64,000 bases of DNA, from positions 3,162,001 through 3,226,000 of the forward strand of contig CALOBT010000025.1 in assembly GCA_942491575.1 (NCBI GenBank). Reading direction: 5' to 3'. The position numbers and the translations under genes were made by a program. Shown piece after piece: positions 49,614 to 58,933 of the stretch (the first letter of the stretch is position 1; every line of letters begins with the position of its first letter). Under the pieces are notes generated by a model. The model saw only the letters and a list, made by a program, of their open reading frames with translations. It was not told where the DNA came from and ran no database searches. This stretch comes from CAZHNW01 sp942491575 (GTDB taxonomy: Bacteria > Spirochaetota > UBA4802 > UBA5550).

Positions 49614-50708
49614 TCACTCCTTGTTGTTTTTCTTATTCAAAGTATAACAAAGAGCATCGACAATATCAAGAAGGGACCGGACATTATTTGTCATGATCTC
49701 CATTAAAATTAAATCATAGCGCTCGGCCTTTGATGTTTTATTAAATCCAATCAATGACACACCCCCGTTATGGAAGGATACAAAATTTGTAATATTTTCA
49801 TCCAGGAAGTCTATAATCGATCCATGGAATGGAAAAGTTATCATAAAATCATCGGGAGAGGCATAGTTATCAATTGTTTCCGAAACCACTTCAGGGCCGT
49901 TTCTGAGTAAAATTTCAGCGGTCTGACTGCTCTTCTTTTGCAGAATCGGATCTGATCTTAAAAGCTTCCCCTCCCGGAGTTTAAAACAGTAAGCTGCAAT
50001 AATTCCGCTGCGGGTAACCCTGGACATATATACACCCTGATAGTCATTCTTTAATACAAATTCAGCTAGAATAGCATAAATCTCTTCACGCTCCATCCCC
50101 TCCCTGATCCTGGCATGAACACTGCTGGAGAACTTCAAAAGACTGATAATCTTCGATTCATAATTTTTTTTATCCGAGACATCAACAAACCAGACCAGAT
50201 ATTCACGGATCCCTGCACCGACCTCTACGGGTTTAATTCTTACTTCATACCACTTCTCACTGCATGGGGAATAGACATTCTCCATGCGATAAGAACTGCG
50301 GGACTCGTCCAGCGATTCCCTTATCCGTCTAAAGCCGGATTCCCCGATGAAGTGCCTGATGTTCACAACCTTATTGTGATCAAAGACGAGACGAGTTACC
50401 CCCGTGGCCAGGAGAATCTCACCCTCCTCTCCCATTATAAATGCTGGATCCTCCCTTTCTGCCGGCAGCTGAATCAGACGGCGCAAATGGCGGTTCCGAT
50501 ATTTCACCATTGATTTTGAAATTATCTGAACAAGCAGGGGAATCAGGTAGGGAATGACCAGGCCGGGTAATCCGAGACCGGAAAAGAAATTTACCATTGC
50601 ACCAATAAACAGGGCGTTCATATATGAAAGAAAATCAGTGAATTCTGCTGCAACATAGCCGCCGAATTCAATAAAATTTTTGCGTAGTCGCCGGAGCCTG
50701 CTTATCAA
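49614..50708 (-). CDS. Membrane-anchored PAS-like sensory protein
   Basis: 364 residues. One or two membrane segments near 30-65 (FLSYMNALFIGAMVNFFSGLGLPGLVIPYLIPLLV). A PAS-like domain at about 85-185 (EDPAFIMGEEGEILLATG ... YEVRIKPVEVGAGIREYLVWFVDVSDKKNYE, with the usual DVSDKK ending). The last 170 residues look like a GAF-type fold (REEIYAILAEFVLKNDYQGVYMSRV ... NFVSFHNGGVSLIGFNK). There is no kinase, GGDEF or EAL output, so it may signal by contact with the PilZ protein encoded next. Confidence 0.75.
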   Translation of the reverse strand: MISRLRRLRKNFIEFGGYVAAEFTDFLSYMNALFIGAMVNFFSGLGLPGLVIPYLIPLLVQIISKSMVKYRNRHLRRLIQLPAEREDPAFIMGEEGEILLATGVTRLVFDHNKVVNIRHFIGESGFRRIRESLDESRSSYRMENVYSPCSEKWYEVRIKPVEVGAGIREYLVWFVDVSDKKNYESKIISLLKFSSSVHARIREGMEREEIYAILAEFVLKNDYQGVYMSRVTRSGIIAAYCFKLREGKLLRSDPILQKKSSQTAEILLRNGPEVVSETIDNYASPDDFMITFPFHGSIIDFLDENITNFVSFHNGGVSLIGFNKTSKAERYDLILMEIMTNNVRSLLDIVDALCYTLNKKNNKE

Positions 50709-50983
50709 ATTTTTACCCCTCGACTGTTGAGGATATCATAAAAATTCAGACAGACAAGACTTTTTCAATACCGCATACCGGATCTTTATTGAAAGCGGAA
50801 TTGATTAAATCGAACATTAAGCATTGTTCTGCAGGGTAATTTTTAATTATCACTGGTAACCATAATTAACTTGCAAGATTTCCTCTATCCATGTTTTCTG
50901 ATATAATTCACCTGTGGGAACCTAAAAAATTCGGTACCCTTGTGAATACAGGTTCCCTAATAAATTTTACATCAGGTATCTTT

Positions 50984-52123
50984 ATGGACAATCACACTCA
51001 AACCTCATTTGAACTCGGTCCCATCCGCCCCCCCAGTGAGGCATACAGCATCCTTTTGCGCCTGACCAGAAACTGTCCCTGGAACCGCTGCGCCTTCTGC
51101 CCCGTATACAAGGGAGAAAAATTTTCATTTCGGTCCCTGGATGAAGTAATTGGAGACATTGATACAATGGCACGATTCAGGGATTTAATTCAATCCAAAC
51201 TGGATACTCATCAGATGTTAACGATCCATTCCCTCCAGACAATGGCAATGGAGGAGGGTATAGATGAATCGAGTCTTCGGCAGGTGGCATTCTGGATGAA
51301 TGCCGGTATGAACAGCCTGTTCCTTCAGGACGCGGATTCAATGATCATGAAGACTGATGAGCTTGTAAAAATACTGAAACATATACGGGAGAAATTTCCA
51401 ACCATCAGGCGCATCACTACCTATGCCCGGGCACATACGGTAAGCAGGAAGAGTGAAGAAGAACTGCAGAGCATCTATGAAGCGGGACTCAATCGAATCC
51501 ATATAGGCATGGAGTCCGGCTCCGATTCGGTATTAAAACTGTTAGAAAAGGGAGTTACCGCGGAACGGCAGATCGATGCGGGACGAAAGGCCATTAAGGC
51601 GGGATTTGAACTCTCCCAATATTTTATGCCGGGCTCCGGCGGAATCGAGTTGAGTGAAGAGAATGCCCTGGAGTCCGCCCGTGTTATCAATGCAATCAAC
51701 CCGACATTTATCAGGTTGCGCAGCACCATTCCTGTTCCGGGGACCCCCCTCTTTCAATTGATGGAGGAGGAAAAATGGACTCCCGTTTCTGAAGAAAAAA
51801 AAATCAGGGAGATACGCCTTTTTATCGAAAAGCTGGAGGGCATCAGCAGTACCCTCACGAGTGACCATATCATGAACCTCCTTGAGGATGTTGAAGGAAG
51901 TCTACCCGACGACAAAGAAAAAATGCTGAATACGATAGATTATTTTCTTTCCATGCCGCAGGAAGAACAGGAATCATTTATTACAGGAAGACGTATCGGG
52001 CGTGTCAGACTGCTTTCAGAATTCCAACCGTCAAAGGAACTTGATTCCATTCGGGATGACCTGAAAAAAAAATTCGGCAGCCTCGATAAGGCCATGCTGG
52101 AGCTTCTAACCAATTATATTTAA
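50984..52123 (+). CDS. Radical SAM protein
   Basis: 379 residues. The [4Fe-4S] motif is C-P-W-N-R-C-A-F-C-P (residues 26-34; CxxxxCxxC in place of the common CxxxCxxC spacing, as in a subgroup of radical SAM proteins). TIM-barrel strands such as AGLNRIHIGMESGSDSVLKLLEKG and KAGFELSQYFMPGSGG are typical of the Elp3/MiaB-like superfamily. The reaction is unknown. Start chosen at ATG 50984 (AGGTATC upstream); an in-frame ATG at 50891 would add 31 residues without homology. Single gene between two minus-strand operons. Confidence 0.85.
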   Translation: MDNHTQTSFELGPIRPPSEAYSILLRLTRNCPWNRCAFCPVYKGEKFSFRSLDEVIGDIDTMARFRDLIQSKLDTHQMLTIHSLQTMAMEEGIDESSLRQVAFWMNAGMNSLFLQDADSMIMKTDELVKILKHIREKFPTIRRITTYARAHTVSRKSEEELQSIYEAGLNRIHIGMESGSDSVLKLLEKGVTAERQIDAGRKAIKAGFELSQYFMPGSGGIELSEENALESARVINAINPTFIRLRSTIPVPGTPLFQLMEEEKWTPVSEEKKIREIRLFIEKLEGISSTLTSDHIMNLLEDVEGSLPDDKEKMLNTIDYFLSMPQEEQESFITGRRIGRVRLLSEFQPSKELDSIRDDLKKKFGSLDKAMLELLTNYI

Positions 52124-52190
52124 TTCAAAAAACGCCTTTTGTTAAGAAGAAGGGTATTCTGATATATTAAATAATTCTATGGCTGAAGTT

Positions 52191-53963
52191 TTAAAAGGCG
52201 TACTGCTTCCGAATCCTGTGGAATTGCTCTGCGGAGGCAAGGCGTCTTAGAGATTCCTGATAGTTTTTAATGTCAAGGTCCAGTTTTTCAAGAATTGAGA
52301 GGAACTGACCGGCATGTTCATTATGAACAAAGCGAACAAAAAGAAGCCCTATTGAGACCAGATCAGTAAGAGCATCCCGGACTGTCATCCCCCCGAAGAA
52401 ACTTCCTTCTATAAGTTTTTCACTATAATAGGGTATTGCAAAGGATCCGCCCTGCACAATCTCGTCGCATATTGCGCGGGGTTCACCAGCAACATATTTC
52501 AATGCCTCTCCATTATGGCCCTTCAGCAGTTTCATCAGTCCCTTCAGTATAATTGAAAAATGTTCAAGCAACTCACGGGTGATGCCTATTGCTTCACGTT
52601 TCGGCCCTGATTCATTACCGGGATTTTTTACAAGGCGGGTAAATTCATCCCTGGGAAAACTTTTAATTGCATAGGGATATTTTGCCATTCGCTGCTGCAG
52701 GAGATATATTTTCTCTACTTCAAATTGGAAAAAGGTTGTCGAGAAAATTCGTCCCTTCCCCCCCTCAATGAATTTAACTTCCCCTGTCAGCAGTTCCATA
52801 CAGGAAGCAAAAAAGGCATCAAAAAACCGGATTACAAAAAGAAGCATTTTTCCCCGATCGAGTTCAAAACTTCCCTCATGAAGAGTGGCTGAATAACCAT
52901 AAAATTTTTCCAGTAACCCGTACTCAAAGTCCCCTTCCCCGGTAATTTCGATATAGGCCTTGAGGTGATCCATTTCCTGTTTCTCATGCAATGCCTTTAT
53001 CATATCCTTGAGCAATTTATCTATTGAAGAATCAATATTTTTCCTTATTTCATCGCTGCACTCAAAATCAAAAGTATTAATTATCGAGGGATACCCTTCC
53101 CAGAAAAGGTCATTAAAGCTGAGGGTCCGGCGGTACTTTGCAATATTTGCTGCAAGGATAAATCCCCCTGGAGAAGCGGAGGAGGTCGTCTTGAGCAAAG
53201 AATGTACCAGGGTAACAATCCGTGAGCTCTTCATCGAGAGTTCCGGATGCAGCCTTATAACTTTCTTCAAACTGGAAATTAGCAAATCCGGGTAGTCTCG
53301 TTTATAATGGCAGGCTATAAAATTTCTTTCCAGGGAAGCAATCTGGTCAAGAAGTTTCCCATGACGCAAATCAAGGAGCAGTATATTTAAACCTGATATG
53401 CGGCTGCATAAACGGTCCAGCTGGACAAGCAGGTTATATTCCATTTTGTCGAGGTGCTGCCAGCCGATTGAAAGTACCAGTCGAAGAGAGGAGGCGAGTT
53501 CATTTGCATCATTTCGAATACGATTGATGAAAACCTCCGTCACCTTTCGGTCAAACACAACACGCGGCGGGATTAAATGTACATCAATAAAGGATGACCT
53601 TCCGCAGTAGGCCCTCAGGTCCCTGTAATGATGAAAGAGATATTGCCAGAATTTAGTTCGCTGAGGAATCTTTTTTAGATTTTTTTGAAGCTCCCGCGCC
53701 GCTTCCCCCGTCAGAATATTCTCTCTTCGGAGGAATGATTCAAAATCTGTGCCATATTCTTCCAGTTCAGAAAGCTCTACAGTCAGTTTTTCATTATCGA
53801 TCCTGTCAATGATGCTGATTTTTTCTTCCGGGGAAATATCACTCGCAAGAATATTTTCAACCTGACGTGCCTTTTCACGGCTCCGCTTTTTTTCCATCAG
53901 GGACCCTAAATGTGCCTGATAATCCCTTTCCTTACCGCTTCTTTTCCTGTCAGAATTAGCCAT
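52191..53963 (-). CDS. Hypothetical helical protein (590 aa)
   Basis: 590 residues from ATG 53963 (an in-frame ATG at 54029 has no ribosome-binding site). Nearly all helical, soluble. The first 60 residues are very charged (DRKRSGKERDYQAHLGSLMEKKRSREKA). Recognisable blocks are YLFHHYRDLRAYCGRSSF, HLIPPRVVFDRKVTEVFINRIRNDANELASSLRL and FSIILKGLMKLLKGHNGEAL. I do not know the family. No motif suggests an enzyme. Possibly a spirochaete-specific structural or regulatory protein; the HEAT-repeat gene at 55631 is a near neighbour on the other strand. Confidence 0.72.
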   Translation of the reverse strand: MANSDRKRSGKERDYQAHLGSLMEKKRSREKARQVENILASDISPEEKISIIDRIDNEKLTVELSELEEYGTDFESFLRRENILTGEAARELQKNLKKIPQRTKFWQYLFHHYRDLRAYCGRSSFIDVHLIPPRVVFDRKVTEVFINRIRNDANELASSLRLVLSIGWQHLDKMEYNLLVQLDRLCSRISGLNILLLDLRHGKLLDQIASLERNFIACHYKRDYPDLLISSLKKVIRLHPELSMKSSRIVTLVHSLLKTTSSASPGGFILAANIAKYRRTLSFNDLFWEGYPSIINTFDFECSDEIRKNIDSSIDKLLKDMIKALHEKQEMDHLKAYIEITGEGDFEYGLLEKFYGYSATLHEGSFELDRGKMLLFVIRFFDAFFASCMELLTGEVKFIEGGKGRIFSTTFFQFEVEKIYLLQQRMAKYPYAIKSFPRDEFTRLVKNPGNESGPKREAIGITRELLEHFSIILKGLMKLLKGHNGEALKYVAGEPRAICDEIVQGGSFAIPYYSEKLIEGSFFGGMTVRDALTDLVSIGLLFVRFVHNEHAGQFLSILEKLDLDIKNYQESLRRLASAEQFHRIRKQYAF

Positions 53964-54097
53964 AGCCTGTACATATTTATTCAATTTTCCCGCCAACAAT
54001 CCGGCAGAATCAAATAACAGCATATACAAAAAAAAAGGAATTGTCCACGGTATTTTCCGAACAATCCCTTTCTTTTATTATTTCTAAAACTTTTCAG

Positions 54098-55333
54098 TTA
54101 TTTTTGGTTCACAATTAAAACCAGTTTATTCGGATAACTTTCCTTTACCTTGATTTCGAATCCCATATTCCCGGCCTTTGCAATCAATTCATCGGCAAAT
54201 TCATTTGTTTTACCGGCAAAATAAATTTCCAGCCTGGCAGCCTTCCCCAGCTGTCCCTTGGCATTAACAGACTGAACTCCACGGATCCTCTGAGATACAC
54301 TGTTTCTGAATTTCGTTAAACCATTATAATCAAGACCTGAAACCAGTACATTTACCTGCCTGTTATTGGCAGCCTTAACAAATTTCTCAGTAATGGTTTT
54401 CATAAATGGACCCATTTTAAACTTACTGGTATACTGGTCGGTTTTACCCAGTATCTTTTTAAAGACATTTTCAATGGCCTTCTTGGATGCAGTCGCTGAA
54501 TCAATATGAATCCCCGGTGCATTTCGGCTGATAGCTGCCAGAATTCTTCCGGTATAGACATCAATTGCCTTGAGACGGACAATTGCAGACTTTGATTTCA
54601 TATTAGCTGCACCATAGGCACGCAGTGCCCCGGACTGGTCATTTGTCTGTGCAGTACCTATAATAATTACTTCAGCCCCGGCATCATTCAGCAGAAGCTC
54701 CTGAACATCATCGCTGACCTGTCCCTGAATAGCCTTATTCATACGTCTCCTGTCCCTCTTCATCAGTTCCTGGGTCATGCTTGCATCAACGAATTCGAAT
54801 CCGGAATTTCCCATTAATTCCTGGATAATCATTTCAGTCTCGGTAAAACCGGGGACATTTCGTTTGCGCTCGAAGGTCTCCTGAATCAGCACCATGAATT
54901 TCGGCCGCCCGTAGGTATTAAGTATGCTTTGAATGGCATCCTCAACTGCAGCAGCTTCTACGGTTCCTTCAATTGTCACAAAATATTCAGTACCTGCCTG
55001 CCACTGTTTTACTATTGAATCATTTTTAACAAGACCAATTGATTTTGCTTTCACGATATTTGAAACCAGTTCAAAATCCTTCATAACACTGGTGCCGCTT
55101 ATTGTTTCACCCAAAATTTTTCTAACCAGTTTAATTTTAGCATCACCGGTAGCCCGATCCCTGGCAAGGGCCGTGTCGTTATCAAAAATGGTAGCGTATC
55201 CCGTTGCCTGCCCCCTGTTTTTATTCATGGCAACACTGGTATTTGATTTGCTTTTTGTCTGCTTCCCGCCACCACAGGAAACAAAGACAACCAGCATAAA
55301 AAATGACAAAATTAATGCAATAATCCGTTTCAT
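54098..55333 (-). CDS. Lipoprotein with LPP20/FlgT- and CsgG-like regions
   Basis: 411 residues. Lipoprotein signal LILSFFMLVVFVSC (Cys20). Residues 45-130 resemble the LPP20/FlgT N-terminal fold (ATGYATIFDNDTALARDRATGDAKIKLVRKI ... VTIEGTVEAAAVEDAI). The centre (about 150-300) resembles CsgG/FlgT middle domains: RKNVPGF-like TETEMIIQELMGNSGFEFVDASM and AEVIIIGTAQTNDQSGA, then AIVRLKAIDVYTGRILAAISRNAPG. These domains sit in outer-membrane secretion or flagellar collar complexes. The exact role is unknown. The gene is monocistronic and divergent from the HEAT-repeat gene. Confidence 0.78.
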   Translation of the reverse strand: MKRIIALILSFFMLVVFVSCGGGKQTKSKSNTSVAMNKNRGQATGYATIFDNDTALARDRATGDAKIKLVRKILGETISGTSVMKDFELVSNIVKAKSIGLVKNDSIVKQWQAGTEYFVTIEGTVEAAAVEDAIQSILNTYGRPKFMVLIQETFERKRNVPGFTETEMIIQELMGNSGFEFVDASMTQELMKRDRRRMNKAIQGQVSDDVQELLLNDAGAEVIIIGTAQTNDQSGALRAYGAANMKSKSAIVRLKAIDVYTGRILAAISRNAPGIHIDSATASKKAIENVFKKILGKTDQYTSKFKMGPFMKTITEKFVKAANNRQVNVLVSGLDYNGLTKFRNSVSQRIRGVQSVNAKGQLGKAARLEIYFAGKTNEFADELIAKAGNMGFEIKVKESYPNKLVLIVNQK

Positions 55334-55630
55334 TATAAACCTCTCCTGATATTTGAATGCAGAATAAACCAGTTGATAATATAACCATTATAACTAACTG
55401 GAGTCAAATTATTTTTTCAATATTTACCGGCTGCATATCCCGATAATGAAATCCCGGGGATTACACCTAGCGTCACGGAGGGACTGCTTTTATTGAAATA
55501 TTATCCGGAATCGCAGTAATCCCTGTCAATACAGGTAATAAATTGGTTGCATTAATCTACCATGGCGGTAGGATCATAAACTAATGTTCTCCTTAGCAAT
55601 AATGGGACTATAATCCAGTGAGGATATATT
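55334..55630. other. Divergent promoter region
   Basis: About 300 bp between the LPP20-like lipoprotein and the HEAT-repeat gene. A TATAAT lies at 55609-55614, but only 17 bp before the GTG start and without good -35. No gene seen. Confidence 0.35.
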
Positions 55631-58600
55631 GTGGCACAGCAGGAAAAAAACTTTCTCCAGTCAATAAAGCTTGAAATCAGCCGAAATTTTAAACTGACCC
55701 CCTATGAGCGTATTGCCTTTCACAGAATTCTTGGCATTTTAAGAACGGATGTTGGGAAGAACATTCTACTCAATGAAATAGAACGGGGCCCCGATATCCG
55801 GCAGAGTTCAATCTCCGTTCTGGCTTATTTTAAATCGGAGGATGTAACCCAACGGTTGAAACCGCTTCTCAAGGAGGACATTACGCCAACAGAAATAATG
55901 CATATTCTGAACCATCTGGAACAACAGGCTGATATTGAAGACATTCAGGATATTATCGACTTTTTAGACAAGTTCGAAGAGGGAGAAGCAAACCCTCATG
56001 TAATCGGCAAAGCCTTTTCTGTGTTGAAATCGATCGGTGCCGGTACCGATACAGTTTTGAATTATCTCCTGACATTGATAAACAGTGAAGAGCCTAATCC
56101 AAACCTGCAGGAACATGCCATTCTTTCCCTTTCCGCATTTCGTATTGTTTCATCTTTTGAAGAAATACTCCGAAAAAAAAATGATCGCCTCAATTATTTT
56201 GTGTACCGTTCTCTATATGACCTCAATTGCCGGCTCCTTGAAAATATACGCGAGGAGAAGCCCAACGAAGACGGAATATCCTATACCTTCTCAGAAATCG
56301 GCAGGGAGGAGGATAAAATCATCCTCGATATCAGGGTACTCCTTGGAAAAATGGCCCCCAGGTTTGAAGAATATTCCAACCTGACAAAGATTGCCTTTAT
56401 CAGTGCCATGATATCGTGCAATCACAGGGAATTTCTCATCTATGTAATGAAGGCCCTCACGTCCCGTGATCCTGAACTTATCAGCATGACCCTCTATGCC
56501 CTCATCAATAATGTTGAAAAATTAAGGGATCCTGACAAACTTTTCAGAAGCCTTATTGCCCTCTCCACAGAATCAAATCGAGACAATGAACTTATTGTGG
56601 AAATCTTTATTAAGTTTTTTACCGGTATAGGAGAAAACAGAAAACACCATATACTTAAAGACAAGCTCTACAGCTACATGGTTGTTACCCTTGAAACATA
56701 CTTTGAAACCTACCGTCGTGATTTCATGATTAAGGATGTAGTAGAAAAAAGTTTCCCGGAAAGTTTCCAAAAGGTGCGAAATTTTATTCTTGAAAGACTG
56801 ACCCCTGAATTAAAAAAACGTATTATATCCTTCCTGAACCTTGAAGAATCCCGGGCAGCCCATAAAGTCCTGGATGAAATATCCCGCTGGGTAGCCTTTG
56901 TAAGTGAAGAGGAAAAGGAAGATCTCTACAACCTGATGGAAATCCTTTTCGATGAAGACGAAAAATCGAGAGGAAATTCTGCAGGTCGCCTTGAAGATAT
57001 AAATCATGAAAAAAGATATCTCCGAAACAGAATAGCCAGGCTATGTAATATTCTTGCCCGGCTTCATATCCAGGATGCCGCTTCACCACTGGTAAACATT
57101 TATAACTACCTGAAAAAATATCCCGATCCACAGCTTCTGCATACCACCATAATTACCCTGGCTCACCTTAACTACTCATACATGCTGGGTGAAATAGAAG
57201 TACAGCTCACCACGGGAGCAGACAGTGAACAGCTGGAGGCGTTGAAATATATTTCACTCTACACTGAACAGCGATCTCTAAATATTCTGTTTGAATTCAT
57301 TCAGGCACATGCGGGGGAAGAGACCGAACAGGTAGTTACGGCCCTTAATATAATTCTTGAACGTGATATTCGCGGCAATGTTACAGCAAATCAGCTGCTG
57401 AAAAAAATTATTGTTAACAGCCAGAAAAGAGAAATACTTATTGCAGCAATTCTCGGCCTGGGGAAATGCGGACTTGAAAGTGATATCGAATACCTTGATA
57501 AAATTTTCTACCGCATGAAAGATCCGGAGGTAAAAGACAGCATTGTCCGTTCCATTGGTGACATTCTTTCCCAGACTAGCACATATAACAAACGTCAGAC
57601 TGTCCGGATGTTCCAGGAATACCTGAAAGATCCCGGAATCCGCGTAAGAATCTATGCCTGTTTATTTCTCATCCAGCTGGGTGACACCAATGCCCTCCGA
57701 TCCATTCGTGAAATGCTCGTAATCAAAAATAAAAATATTCAGCGGGACATCCTGACAATTCTCGGGGACCTGCAATCCATTGAATTTTCCTTTTTTCTCG
57801 TTTCTCTCCTGAGAGAGGAATATGGAATGATGGACGATATCATTTCTGTCCTTGAAGGTCTTCAGGAAGAGGATCTAAAGGAAATCGATGGATTTATTGT
57901 TAATATTTTCAGGAAGTATGAAGCACCGGACTTTGACGGCCTGAGCGAGCAAACAGCACCCCGGGTAATTGTTGTTGATAATCTTCATAAAGAAGAAAAA
58001 ACCATTCTTTCCCTTGATATAATGGATATAGAAAATACGGAGTCACAGCTGACTCTCCCGGAACTGATATCCAGAAATATCAGAATAAAATCTATAATTG
58101 CCTCATCCATTGAAGAGGGCGGCGGAACGGTCAGTCTTCTGACACGCAGTAGAATTATTGCATTTTTTAAAGATCCCGTCTCGGCTCTGCGAGCTTCAAC
58201 CAGGGTATCAGAAAACCTGAATAAACTTCGATTAAAAAGCGCCTTTGAGCAGAGGATTAACGTAACTGACCAGATTATTACCGCCGTCAGCAGTGTCATA
58301 AAAGACGAACTTATCTCATACCCTGAATATCAGTTTGATGCATTAAAAACTCTTCCCCTGACAAACAAGGTTATGATTGACCAGAGGACCTATGAACAAA
58401 TCCGGGAGACCTTCGCGACAAAAAATATTTCAGAATTGATATTCTCCGAAACTGTCTCCGTAATCAATCATTACGAAATTATCTGTGCTATAAATTTCAA
58501 AACGGAAGTGGAAGACCTTCTCGGCCGAATCTACAGGGAAAAGGAAGCAAGGGAGGAATTAGAGGCCCGCCTGGAAGAGGAGATCAAGAAATTAAAGAGG

Positions 58601-58801
58601 GGTGCCCGTTCAAGTTCCTCCGTCGCTATTACCCGGGATCTTGAGGATATTGGCAATAAGCTTCAGCAGCAGCTTGATGAAATCGAACGATATGTACAAC
58701 GCCGATCCACGGACCGTGAGATGAACCGAAATGTACGTAAAATGCTCTCCAATGTGTACAATCTTTACAAGGTGGAAATTTCAAGACTGATTATTGAATA
58801 G
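55631..58801 (+). CDS. HEAT-repeat protein with degenerate cyclase-like region and coiled coil
   Basis: 1056 residues starting at GTG 55631 (AGGATAT upstream). Residues 1 to about 770 are tandem two-helix repeats of HEAT/armadillo type (for example ILLNEIERGPDIRQSSISVLAYF, EILIAAILGLGKCGLESDIEYLDKIF, PGIRVRIYACLFLIQLGDTNALRSIREML). Residues about 790-960 (LSLDIMDIENTESQLTLPELISRNIRIKSIIASSIEEGGGTVSLLTRSRIIAFFKDPVSALRAS in part) follow the beta-alpha order of class III cyclases but lack both metal Asp residues. A charged coiled coil (EKEAREELEARLEEEIKKL) and a helical end close it. Likely a large scaffold with a cyclase-derived sensor domain. No signal peptide. Confidence 0.75.
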   Translation: MAQQEKNFLQSIKLEISRNFKLTPYERIAFHRILGILRTDVGKNILLNEIERGPDIRQSSISVLAYFKSEDVTQRLKPLLKEDITPTEIMHILNHLEQQADIEDIQDIIDFLDKFEEGEANPHVIGKAFSVLKSIGAGTDTVLNYLLTLINSEEPNPNLQEHAILSLSAFRIVSSFEEILRKKNDRLNYFVYRSLYDLNCRLLENIREEKPNEDGISYTFSEIGREEDKIILDIRVLLGKMAPRFEEYSNLTKIAFISAMISCNHREFLIYVMKALTSRDPELISMTLYALINNVEKLRDPDKLFRSLIALSTESNRDNELIVEIFIKFFTGIGENRKHHILKDKLYSYMVVTLETYFETYRRDFMIKDVVEKSFPESFQKVRNFILERLTPELKKRIISFLNLEESRAAHKVLDEISRWVAFVSEEEKEDLYNLMEILFDEDEKSRGNSAGRLEDINHEKRYLRNRIARLCNILARLHIQDAASPLVNIYNYLKKYPDPQLLHTTIITLAHLNYSYMLGEIEVQLTTGADSEQLEALKYISLYTEQRSLNILFEFIQAHAGEETEQVVTALNIILERDIRGNVTANQLLKKIIVNSQKREILIAAILGLGKCGLESDIEYLDKIFYRMKDPEVKDSIVRSIGDILSQTSTYNKRQTVRMFQEYLKDPGIRVRIYACLFLIQLGDTNALRSIREMLVIKNKNIQRDILTILGDLQSIEFSFFLVSLLREEYGMMDDIISVLEGLQEEDLKEIDGFIVNIFRKYEAPDFDGLSEQTAPRVIVVDNLHKEEKTILSLDIMDIENTESQLTLPELISRNIRIKSIIASSIEEGGGTVSLLTRSRIIAFFKDPVSALRASTRVSENLNKLRLKSAFEQRINVTDQIITAVSSVIKDELISYPEYQFDALKTLPLTNKVMIDQRTYEQIRETFATKNISELIFSETVSVINHYEIICAINFKTEVEDLLGRIYREKEAREELEARLEEEIKKLKRGARSSSSVAITRDLEDIGNKLQQQLDEIERYVQRRSTDREMNRNVRKMLSNVYNLYKVEISRLIIE

Positions 58802-58865
58802 GATTAAAATTATAAAAATCGATACCAAGTAGAGACTAAACATTTACTTAATAAATTTTATACAA

Positions 58866-58920
58866 GTATCAAGTTTAAAGTTAAAAAGCTTTTTCTTGCT
58901 TGATACTTTAAACTTGATAC
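58866..58920. terminator. 16-bp inverted repeat between convergent genes
   Basis: GTATCAAGTTTAAAGT (58866-58881) and its exact complement (58905-58920), with 23-nt spacer. It lies between two convergent genes and is followed by T-rich DNA on both strands; probably a two-way terminator or mRNA 3' end. Confidence 0.55.
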
Positions 58921-58933
58921 ATTTTACTTTTAC

